Assembly (NCBI GenBank): GCA_963576475.1 | Contig: OY754980.1 | Span: forward strand, 29,619,563 to 29,683,562 | Direction: 5' to 3' | Length of the DNA stretch: 64,000 bases | Origin: Molanna angustata | Lineage: Eukaryota > Arthropoda > Insecta > Trichoptera > Molannidae | Shown here: positions 55,870 to 64,000 of the stretch, piece after piece | Numbering within the stretch: the first letter of the stretch is position 1 | Layout of the letters: each line of letters begins with the position of its first letter | Notes under the pieces: model-generated | Seen by the model: only the letters and a program-made list of their open reading frames with translations | What the model was told of the DNA's origin: nothing | The model's database searches: none | Program-made: the position numbers and the translations under genes

Positions 55870-56040
55870 ATAGTTGCGCCTCTTGTGTTCGATCCCCGGC
55901 AGAGGAGAAATTTATTATAATTTAATACTGTCGAAAACATTGCTTCTCTGGGATGAAAACACTGGATGGTTGAAAGAAGTTGCCATAAAGTAATAAATTC
56001 GCCCCTTCGCAGGATTTAAAGAAGTGTTTATTTTTATTTT
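55870..56040 (+). mobile_element. SINE-2, head partly lost
   Basis: GTGTTCGATCCCCGGCAG (B-box), CATTGCTTCTCTGGGATGAA, AACACTGGATGGTTGAAAGA, GCCATAAAGTAATAAATTCG. It begins exactly where the LINE at 55236-55868 ends. Confidence 0.82.
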
Positions 56041-56520
56041 TTATATTTTTGTTTAATAGGCCGAACGTTTTGTCTGTTGAAGCCAATACAATTTTTTTGG
56101 CTAGATGAATGGGCTTGGTAGTTCAGCGGTTTCAATAAATAGGTAAATGAATCAGCGTGATGGAAGATTGGGAAAAGATATTGAAAGGAGAGTAAAGCTC
56201 ATTTCACACTGTGGAATATAACGTATATTATATCCCTTAATATAACTTTTGTCCCACAATTGGTGTTCACACTGTGAGATATAATATTTAAGGCCTGTTC
56301 AGATATGGCGCGTTTGCTATATATTCTAGGGCCTGTTCAGACATGGCGCGTTTGCGGTATCCGCGAAGTAACCAACGAATACTAAGGCGTTAATGTAAGG
56401 TCAATAGATTTGCATCCTTGTGATTTTCGCAAAATTGAACAAGGCCTTAACCAAACCAATTCAGTTGCAATCGCCATTGCATCATAACATCAACTCGTCC
56501 GTCAAGTAAAAATTGGATAT

Positions 56521-57019
56521 TGTTTTGCTAAAAAGCCTCGATAGTTCATCAGACGAAGATGATGCAGAATTCGATTTACATACGTGTGTTACTGTTAATT
56601 AAAATATATAAGCGTAGATACTGGATATCAAATCATATAAAGTGTAGAGAGGAATATTTATTTATTTATTTATTAACTGTGTTTGCCATTTACATGAATT
56701 ATTCAAAAGATACAAAATATAGTAGGTACATAATGTGTGAAAATACATAAAAAACAAACATATCCTATTTATAAACAATGAAAATAAAGCAAGAAGAAAT
56801 ATAAAGGAAAACTATATGAAATAAAAAAAAATACATATAAAATATGGTGAATTCAGACTTTTTAATGAATTGGATGAAGAAAAGTTTTTTAATTATTACC
56901 GGATGACTTAAATGAAATTCATCGATCTTAATTATATGATTGAAGATGACATTATGAAGCAAAACACACATTTATGAAAAAGTATTCCTTCCACGGAGAG
57001 ACTAGCGATGACTTTAAGG
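56521..57019 (+). pseudogene. PIF/Harbinger transposase, N-terminal remnant
   Basis: Segments in order: LKSLDSSSDEDDAEFDL, KRRYWISNHIKCREE (the RRYWVHP-type start of Harbinger transposases), an AT-rich insertion at about 56652-56835, then YGEFRLFNELDEEKFFNYYR, MKFIDLNYMIEDDIMKQNTH and SIPSTERLAMTLR. The last is the PxERLAxTLRFLATG block, cut before FLATG. Two in-frame stops and no DDE residues remain. Non-functional. Confidence 0.88.
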
Positions 57020-57267
57020 TTGGTTTCAAAATATTACATAATTATTTATTCTTCTGTTTTAGTTAAATTTATCTCATAAATACAAATTAACAATAAACGC
57101 TTGTGGTCACTCACAGAAATGAACTGAGGGCAAATTGACGCGGGTAAAACGGCGTGCGAAGACGCGGGCAAAATATACAATTTGAAATCACTCGATCGGC
57201 CGAAAAAATATTGTTGCAATGTTTGCAACAATATTTTTTTTTGCAAACATTGACTTGCAATGTTGCA

Positions 57268-57860
57268 ACAAGGGAAAAAAATCCAATGTTTGCGCATATG
57301 CAATAATAAAAATATTCGATTACTTACACATTGGTACAAGTAGGTAAATAAGACAAAAATGACCTTATAAGTCTGGCGCAATTCAGGGGTGACTTCTATG
57401 CGAAAAATGCATTGTCACCTCAGATATAAGAATTGTAGCTTTCATTATTTACAAAAATCAATTCTCTCAATAGATGGCGTTCCAACAAAATAAATAAAAA
57501 TAATAAGATTGTTGTTCATAATTTCACCCATAGATGGCTGTAGTAAAAATTCCTTATTTTCAAGCGAAAAGAATTTCAGTATTACAATATATAGAACTTT
57601 CAAAATTAAATTGATAGGGATCTCATTAAAAGGCATAATTGGTGAACGTTGCGCAAGCGCATAAAGTGATCACGTAAACCAGCTGATGACAGGTCGTAAG
57701 CCCTGTAGGTGCCTTGATTTCCCGGTTCTCCTACAATAAATATTCCAACTTCGTCTCTATTGAGATAATTAAAATCTGTTAAAAAATATCTTTGACTCCC
57801 GACAGGGAAAAAAATCCAATGTTTGCGCATATGCAATAATAAAAATATTCGATATTGTTG
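57268..57860 (-). mobile_element. FB1 copy within the Harbinger element
   Basis: The phrase ATCCAATGTTTGCGCATATG with CAATAATAAAAATATTCGAT occurs at both ends (57281 and 57814) as a direct repeat. Between them, in reverse, are GGGGTGACTTCTATGCGAAA, CCCATAGATGGCTGTAGT, GTGAACGTTGCGCAAGCGCA, ACAGGTCGTAAGCCCTGTAG, CGTCTCTATTGAGATAATT. The most complete FB1 copy. Confidence 0.82.
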
Positions 57861-58001
57861 CAGTTATTCAAGTAGGTAACAGGTCCATTCAGTACGGACT
57901 TTACATCAAAACATCTATATATATAAAAATTGATGTTGGTATATATGTACATATGTATTTATGTATGTTTGAATGTACGTGGCCAGAAGGGACGGAAGGG
58001 A

Positions 58002-58442
58002 CTAGTGATGAGTAAAAGTCTTGCGAGACTTCTAAGACCAAGACCGCATGAGTCGCCGCAAGATCAAGACCAAGATCGGGAGGTGCAAGCATAAGACCAA
58101 TACTAAGACCAGGCTTTGCAAGAGTCTTGCAGTCTCGCAAAAATTTATGAACTAATTTATTTTTAATTAAAATGATATTTACTACATACTATCGACATAA
58201 TACTATAAATTGGTGTTTTTTCTCATATTTCATTATTATTACTGAATTTTAACAGCAAAATAAAAAATGTTTCTTTGAATAAGTTGCAAGACTAAGATTC
58301 GATTGAGTATGCAAGACCAGGACTGGGTATCCAAGACCAAAACTGGATTGAGTATGCAAGAGGAAGATCAAGAACAAGACGACATCTGTAAATTCAAGAC
58401 CAAGACCACATCGGTCTTGGTCTTGCATTTGCTCATCACTTG
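58002..58442. mobile_element. hAT-like MITE rich in CAAGACC
   Basis: Left end TAGTGATGAGTAAAAGTCTT and right end GCATTTGCTCATCACTT are inverted repeats of the hAT type (TAGTGATGAGCAAA). The interior repeats AAGACCAAGACC and TGAGTATGCAAGA. No clear 8-bp duplication. No coding. Confidence 0.65.
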
Positions 58443-58559
58443 GAGGTGACTGATGAGACGGAAGGGACTGAAGGGACTGAAAGAACGGAATGGAATGAAG
58501 GGACAGATTAATTAGAGATTCTAGATAACAATATTAAAAAAATAAATAAAACATACAAA

Positions 58560-59060
58560 TCTACCATTTTTATATATAAAAAGAGTTCTAAACAGAAAAT
58601 TGATAGAATTCAAAATATATTTTGTAAATATATATTATATATAAATCGTACGAAAGCCAAAATTCTATTTCTGATGTGCAAAATATATTTTGCACATCAG
58701 AAATAGAATTTTGAAATAGAATTTAAACATCAGAAATAGAATTTAAATCTAAAATTCCATAACTACAACTGGAGATAAGAAAAACAATCAACGACGCAAT
58801 TTTTTTGTATAAAATCTTAAACAATATGATATACTGCTCTTATCTACTAGAAATTATAAATATTCATGTTCCCCCGCGAAATACCAGAACCAATAATACA
58901 TTCGAAATCACTAAGTGTAACATTAATATAAGAAAAAATGACTTCATTGATAGATCATGCTATATTTTTAATACTAAACTTAATGACGTTGACATATTTA
59001 ATATCTCGCACAAAAATTTCACTAACATCCTACGAAATAAAATAACGTTTTGATTATTAC
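58560..59060 (+). pseudogene. LINE C-terminal remnant
   Basis: The frame 58805-59053 reads LNNMIYCSYLLEIINIHVPP, RNTRTNNTFEITKCNINIRK and FIDRSCYIFNTKLNDVDIFN. VPxRxxRxxxxF and the S/RxxxxxN are the closing motifs of CR1/Jockey LINE ORF2. Upstream is IDRIQNIFCKYI and a short inverted repeat at 58674-58720 (GTGCAAAATATATTTTGCAC). Confidence 0.82.
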
Positions 59061-59630
59061 TTTACATTCATAATATACCTTCAATAATATAAATTTTATT
59101 TTTATTTTAATGCAACATATATGTAAAATTAATAAAAATATACGTAGACCTCTAACACAGCTACATGATTTTGTTGTGTATTCTACAATGGTTTATGGTG
59201 CTAAACTTCGATGCATACTACTTGTAACAATATTATAAATTACCTACATAGGCATTGTACTCTGCATACTGTATAGTATAGGTATACTGACTAGTGAACA
59301 CAATACTGACTGGTCGGTCAGTATTGGCTTGTTTTTGTTGCGGATGCAGATGGCTTAATAGTTAATACTCTTCCTACTTACCTACTCCTTATACCTACTC
59401 TTCCTAACTCTTTTCTTTTTTATATTTTAATATAACTGTGTTAAAAAAATATATTTTTGCAATTGTTAAATAATTTACATACTTAGGTTAAACTATTTAA
59501 AAGAACCTTTAAAAGGTTTATAACCTGTCAATATAATTATACCTATTTTAATTTCATATTGAAAACTTTTGGTTCTAAAAAATCAATAAAAATAAATCAG
59601 GCCGGACAACGCCGGCGGAGTTTTCTAGTA
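59061..59630. other. Unassigned interior of the Harbinger element
   Basis: AT-rich. No transposase or second ORF domain (MADF/Myb-like) is recognisable. Confidence 0.4.
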
Positions 59631-60612
59631 AAATAGTGAAAATATATTCTCTCGATCGACCGACAAAATATCTTTATTTTGTAATGCAATATATATTCTG
59701 TCTCAGTGTGAACAGTCCCATTTAAAAGTACGGTGAGCGATATCAATTTATGACTTTGAATGTAATATATATTCCGTAGTGAGAAAGCCCCTTAACGGCA
59801 GGTAATAGAGTGAATGGTGCATTAAGAACGGTAATGACTGACCCAATTATTTCGAGGCAAGCAAAGCTCACGGTACACAATGGTCGCACCGACTCTTATG
59901 TATGCTAGTGAGACATGGACATGGCAGAAGACGCATGAAAGTAGAATTAACGCGGTTGAAATGAGGTCACTTAGACGAATGTGTGGTAAAACGATGTATG
60001 ATAGAATAAGAAATGAGGATATTAGACGAGAATGTATGATTGAAAGAAATATCGTAAGTAAGATGAAAATAAATGCCCTAAGGTGGTTCGGCCACATAGA
60101 AGGAATGAGTGATGACCGCCTGACAAAAAAAGTGTACAAGGCTGATAAAAGAGGAACGAAAAGTAGAGGTCGGCCAAGAAAAAGTTGGCACGATCACATA
60201 AATGGGATTTTGAAAGATGGTGATGTTAGAAGTAAGAATAATAGAAGAGCGTGTATGAGACGATGTATGGACGTGAATGAAGCGAGGAATGTGTGTCAAG
60301 AGAGAGGAGTCTGGCGTTCGGTTCTCTCTGCCTACCCCAAATAGGGAAATGGCGTGATGGTATGGTAAATGAACTAATAGGTAATTAATAATTTTGGGCT
60401 CGTTTATTTACTGAAAAAAAGTATATGCTCTGAGGTCATAATGAAATGTATTTTTATTAATATTTTAGAAGTTCACTTTGTGGAACATTTTTAAACAATA
60501 TTATTTGTAACAATATCCTTTGTTAAAATCATCTTTGCTGGGTAAAAAGTGGTCTCTATCAAATCGATTACTCGTGATTCGTGACTACAAAAATAGTGAA
60601 TTTATCGAAATG

Positions 60613-61205
60613 AATATACAGGGAGCGGCAGAAATAACTCCCCAATTTGAAGGGCTATTAAAAAAATACGTAATAGATTTTAGTCAAACTTTTATTATAC
60701 AATAATAAGAATTATCATTGCCATTTATTGTAAACATGATAAATGATTAAAGTTTCAGTTACTTAAATATAATATCACTTAAATGGCGACCGTTATTGTC
60801 CATACACGACTGAAGCCTCACTCGGAAATTGCGCATTACTCTCCTCGTCATCTCTTGTGGAACTTCCGCGATTTCGTGTCGGATAGCAGCTTTGAGTTCA
60901 TCGGTTGTCCTCGGTCCTCGGTTTGTTTTTGTAGATTTTACTCTTCAGTCCGGACTCGCCTACTACCACTAGCGTTGAGCTACGAAGGTGGCAAATTCGG
61001 GATTTATTTCTGCCGCTCCGTGAGACTTCAGTCGTGTATAGACAATGACGGTCGCTATTTAAGTGATATTATTTTTAAGTAACTGAAACTTTAATCATTT
61101 AGATATTATGTTTACAATAAATGGCAATGATAATTCTTATTATGGTATAACAAAAGTTTGACTAAAATCTATTACGTATTTTTTAATAGCCCTTCAAATT
61201 GGAAA
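60613..61205. pseudogene. Two opposed fragments of a mariner/Tc1-like transposon
   Basis: The minus strand at about 60780-60965 reads TDELKAAIRHEIAEVPQEMT, RRVMRNFRVRLQSCMDNNGR, HLSDIIF, the C-terminus of an IS630/mariner-type transposase. At 61025-61085 the plus strand reads RLQSCIDNDGRYLSDIIFK, the same end. Inverted ends GGAGCGGCAGAAATAA lie at 60623 and 61004-61022. The 3' UTRs are long mirror images (60642-60825 and 61020-61203). Confidence 0.78.
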
Positions 61206-61438
61206 CTACGATCACGATAACTCGCTTCAAAATACACATTTAATGGGTGCCAATTTCATTTTGAAAAAAGAAACCAATTCGTAATACACTCTGAAAGGGT
61301 GTTAAATTCGTAACATGGTTTTTTTTTAAATCCTGAACGAAAATTGCGGTAAAAATCGTCACAAATTAAATTAATAAAATTAATGTTTTCTTTTTGTGTG
61401 TTTATTTATTATTATAAAATAAAGTATGTATTATTTAC
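61206..61438. other. Intron sequence next to exon 2
   Basis: AT-rich, nothing recognised before the donor of exon 2. Confidence 0.4.
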
Positions 61439-61512
61439 CTTAAACCATGCCATAGTTGAGTCATCATATAGTACAACCCATTCTTCTGACCATGATCCCC
61501 ATAACAGTCTTT
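61439..61512 (-). CDS. PH-domain gene, exon 2 (74 nt)
   Basis: Acceptor TTAACAG and donor AAG|GTAAAT bound 74 nt on the minus strand. With the one base carried from exon 1 this makes 25 codons without a stop. It reads KRLLWGSWSEEWVVLYDD and continues STMAWFK: the paired Trp and the WVVLYDD strand match PH strands beta2-beta3, where most PH domains read W..R.FVL. The other two frames do not fit: one has a stop and neither joins exon 1 in phase. It ends in phase 0. The intron to exon 3 is about 37.3 kb and full of transposons. Confidence 0.85.
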
Positions 61513-61559
61513 CTGTTAACAAAAACAAAATATTACATATATAAATAAAAATAAAGTAA

Positions 61560-61675
61560 ATAAATTTTTAATTTCATATACGCAGACATTGTATTTTTTC
61601 CTTGTCGGGAGTCAAATGAAGTTTTTTTGACAAACTTTTCAACATCTCAATAGTGACAAAGTTCGTCAAAAAAAA
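61560..61675 (+). mobile_element. FB1 fragment in intron 1
   Basis: TTTCATATACGCAGACATTG, CCTTGTCGGGAGTCAAATGA, GACAAACTTTTCAACATCTC and AATAGTGACAAAG: the opening part of FB1 only. Confidence 0.75.
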
Positions 61676-62322
61676 ATATTTAACTTAAGTAACAGAAAAA
61701 AATGACAAGGACATAACTATTAACAACATTTGTAACTATGCCGTATTGTGTTTGCGATACTGTTTGAGTAACACATAAAAATATTTGAATTGATTTGGGA
61801 ACCATGTGATTCATATTAATTACACCAACATATGTAATTAACTAGTCTCTTTCTATGCCTCTGAAATAGAAATCGCGTCAGAGATTGGATTTATGACAGG
61901 TATTGTGGCGGACATTGGGACCTGCTTGATCTGTTTTGTATGAGCCCATATGTTTGTTGAGGTAATGATTGTGAGTGCAGAAAATTGAGATTGTGTAGGT
62001 ACATATTTTGTGTGGAACGGGAATAATCACCTGGTTCATAATTGCATATTTATTTATTTATTTAATATACAGAGACACCAATACAAAAAAAAAAAAACAC
62101 GAAACAAAAACATAGAATCTCAAGTGCTCCAATAAATTTTGTTTATCCTTTATTTATTGGTTTATTTTTTTCTCTAAATATTGTTTATTCAAAATTATGG
62201 AAATATTTTTGTTGTTTAACATTTTTATACAAATGATTATTTAACCATCAATAAATAAATAAATATAATTTATTCGATTGTTTGATATTAAATAAGAATG
62301 TATAATTAATAAAAAAACTTAC
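61676..62322. other. Remainder of intron 1
   Basis: AT-rich with AAAT/TTTA runs (62045-62270). Nothing coding. Confidence 0.45.
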
Positions 62323-62370
62323 TTTTGTATCTTAACATATATCCTCCTTTGATTTGTGCCCCCCCGTGCT
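62323..62370 (-). CDS. PH-domain gene, exon 1 of those visible (48 nt)
   Basis: On the minus strand a pyrimidine-rich tract ending TTTTTTCAG is followed by 48 nt and a strong GTAAGT donor. The exon enters with two bases of a split codon, reads HGGAQIKGGYMLRYK and leaves one base (phase 1), which the next exon completes as Lys. This is the first strand and basic loop of a PH domain. An upstream exon must end with one base of a codon; none was recognised in 62400-64000, which holds repeats, so it probably lies beyond the right edge. Confidence 0.8.
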
Positions 62371-62815
62371 CTGAAAAAAATAATATTAAAACATGTATTA
62401 CTTTTGTGAATAAGAAAATATTGGAAAATGAAAATTAATGCCAAGGTACCGCTTGGTTATTTTCATGGATCAGTTAGCTTGGGTGAAGCAGTTCTATCAA
62501 CTGAAAACTAATAACTTCAATTTATATTATAAGGTTAGCGACCAGCCATGCGTTAAACTTAATGGTAATTGGCTACTTTATACCAGATCGTAACAACGAT
62601 TAAGAAAAACGTTAATTAAACTATAAACAAATATTTAACTTGAAAGGACCAAAGCTTGGAGATATGAGGATAGAAATATTTATGAGGATATTTATTTCAT
62701 TTCAGAAAACAACAGCTTTATTATTTTTACTCCTCACTTACTGGGGATATACATAGTGGAGAGCTATGAATTTCCAATTTTTAAGGGTATTTTTTTATTA
62801 TCGACTATCAACTAG
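62371..62815. other. Upstream intron sequence
   Basis: No donor/acceptor pair in a suitable phase for the next upstream exon was recognised. Confidence 0.4.
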
Positions 62816-62819
62816 TGTA

Positions 62820-63400
62820 AATCGAGTGGGTTATGGTCAAAGCAAAACTCCTGACTGTCCTGACTAACAAGTCATTCTATAAAGTATTCAAATTTTGTAT
62901 GGAAAATATTCAACATTTTCATGAAATGAGTTTGTTAAATCATTTTTTATTTAAATATTTTATTATGAAAATTGAAACTCTTAATGCCATTTGATGAAAG
63001 TGGTGTGCTTTTTTACCAATTCAAAATATAAATTTCAAAATTATAAGTTCCCTGAGCTAGGGGTCACATTGAAATATTTGACAGTTAAAAAAATTGAGAA
63101 GCACTATTCAGATATCCTTCAAAATGTGATGGGGTCTAAGCGAGTATTAGATATACATATTTGCAAAATTTGAAAATAATCGAATGAGTACTTTAGTCTA
63201 TAATTGATGAAGTAAAATGAATACGCCGTACATAGCACACAGCACATACCACACATATACATTGTGATAAAACTTTCAGAATACAATCTCGGCATGATTC
63301 TAATTGATAATCTGTAATAAAAAAATGCCCTTAAAAATTGCGAAATCATAACTCCCCACCATATCCCCTTGGGTTATTGAGGAGTAAAAATTTCACTGGT
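62820..63400 (+). repeat. REP-B, copy 3
   Basis: GAGTGGGTTATGGTCAAAGC, TTTCATGAAATGAGTTTGTT, GGGGTCTAAGCGAGTATTAG, ACATTGTGATAAAACTTTCA, ATATCCCCTTGGGTTATTG. Aligned with 23165-23730 over most of its length. Confidence 0.75.
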
Positions 63401-63483
63401 TGTTGATTATCAGTTTAGTGTAAAAAAATATAGCTAAATATAAACTTAATAAACTATTAAATAATTAAAAAAAAACTATTATC

Positions 63484-63548
63484 ATGCTGAGATTGTATTC
63501 TGAAAGTTTCATCACAATGTATCTGTGTGTTATGTGCTGTTTACTATG
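63484..63548 (+). repeat. REP-B fragment (end part)
   Basis: GCTGAGATTGTATTCTGAAA, GTTTCATCACAATGTATCTG matches 52186-52230, where it forms the outer part of the reverse copy. Confidence 0.6.
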
Positions 63549-63549
63549 T

Positions 63550-64000
63550 ATACAGCACTGGTTGCTGCAACTGAAGAGGAACTCACAGAAGCTTTGATAG
63601 TCATGGAGAATGTCTTTAACAAGGATTATAATATGAAAATGAACAAAAATAAGACAAAAGTGATGACTGTAGGCCGTGAGGAACATCAAATTAATGTGGT
63701 TATGTTCGGAGAAACACTGAAAAACACAAAATAGTTCGTGTACCTCGGAAGTAGGATCTCTCTTGGGATGGTAGAACAAGGAAAGAAGTTGACAGCCGAA
63801 TACATCAGACAAGGCTGTATTTCAACAAGAAGTAGAAGATCCTCGAGTCAAACAACCTAGACTTGAAGCTCCCCTAAGAGACTCATAAAAACATATGTGT
63901 GGAGCATACTGATGTATGGCTGTGAGACATGGTGTCTTACCGAAAGAGACAGAAATAGACTCGAGGCTTTCGAGATGTGGAGTTACAGAAGAATACTGGG
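63550..64000 (+). pseudogene. RTE-like LINE, broken, runs off the window
   Basis: Reads ALVAATEEELTEALIVMENV, YNMKMNKNKTKVMTVGREEH, then with frameshifts FVYLGSRISLG and RLIKTYVWSILMYGCETWCL, ERDRNRLEAFEMWSYRRILG at the edge. The catalytic YADD normally stands just before TALVA; here the start is YTMY, so the copy is truncated or mutated at that motif. The remaining C-terminus is outside. Confidence 0.88.

Larger units (their letters stand above)
56196..59792 (+). mobile_element. PIF/Harbinger DNA transposon, decayed, about 3.6 kb
   Basis: Left end AGCTCATTTCACACTGTGG and right end (reverse) AGGGGCTTTCTCACTACGG are imperfect inverted repeats, both followed by GAATATA. TAA at 56193-56195 and 59793-59795 is the 3-bp duplication typical of PIF/Harbinger. 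Subterminal GGCCTGTTCAGA repeats occur at 56293 and 56330. It carries transposase remnants near the left end and later insertions (FB1, a hAT-like MITE, a LINE). Confidence 0.88.
56152..60363 (+). mobile_element. RTE-like LINE, 5'-truncated, split by a Harbinger element
   Basis: The left piece 56152-56195 (CAGCGTGATGGAAGATTGGG, AAAGATATTGAAAGGAGAGT) continues exactly at 59793 (AACGGCAGGTAATAGAGTGA), as in the unsplit copy at 31188. The right piece encodes TLMYASETWTWQKTHESRIN, VEMRSLRRMCGKTMYDRIRN, MKINALRWFGHIEGMSDDRL, SRGRPRKSWHDHINGILKDG and ends GGCGTGATGGTATG. A 5-nt deletion near 59881 breaks the frame. GGTAAATGAA at 56142-56151 and 60364-60373 is the target duplication. Confidence 0.93.

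Overview
The window is eukaryotic, AT-rich DNA, almost certainly from an insect. The transposon families (RTE-, CR1- and Jockey-like LINEs, tRNA-derived SINEs, Helitron-like elements, PIF/Harbinger, hAT and mariner remnants) and the GTAGGTACCTAC-type simple sequence fit an insect; the order cannot be fixed from sequence alone. There is no sign of operons, CRISPR or bacterial genes, and almost every long reading frame is a decayed transposon or a chance frame in repetitive DNA.

The one conventional gene is on the minus strand and is invisible to simple ORF calling. Six short exons (62323-62370, 61439-61512, 23953-24158, 3981-4008, 2531-2615, 2232-2296) have splice sites and reading phases that all agree. 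Joined in order they encode the last ~167 residues of a protein with a pleckstrin-homology (PH) domain and a short proline-containing tail. A TGA stop and an AATAAA signal follow near 2145. The first coding exons lie beyond the right edge or were not recognised. The two big introns (about 37.3 kb at 24159-61438 and 19.9 kb at 4009-23952) make up most of the window.

The introns are a layered record of insertions. From left to right: a LINE tail and a Helitron at 269-1776; a minisatellite carrying an RTE insertion at 2655-3830; in the 20-kb intron, LINE tails, SINEs, palindromic MITEs, Helitrons, copies of an unclassified foldback family (called FB1 here) and two tandem arrays (16.2-17.0 kb, 18.0-18.6 kb). 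The 37-kb intron holds more of these, plus a near-perfect inverted duplication (27.7-28.4 kb), a 1.37-kb solo LTR inside FB1 (37.4-38.8 kb), a Helitron hit by two later insertions, one containing an eight-fold identical 74-bp array (45.8-46.4 kb), a degenerate satellite (49.2-50.5 kb), an (AAAT)n tract (51.4-51.7 kb) and a PIF/Harbinger transposon nested in an RTE LINE (56.1-60.4 kb). Target-site duplications of 3-14 bp can be read directly for many insertions and give their order.

Several families share 3' ends. A SINE and at least four LINE tails carry the same TTGCC-N4-GGCAA stem-loop, as expected if that LINE type moves the SINE. No intact, obviously active transposon was found.
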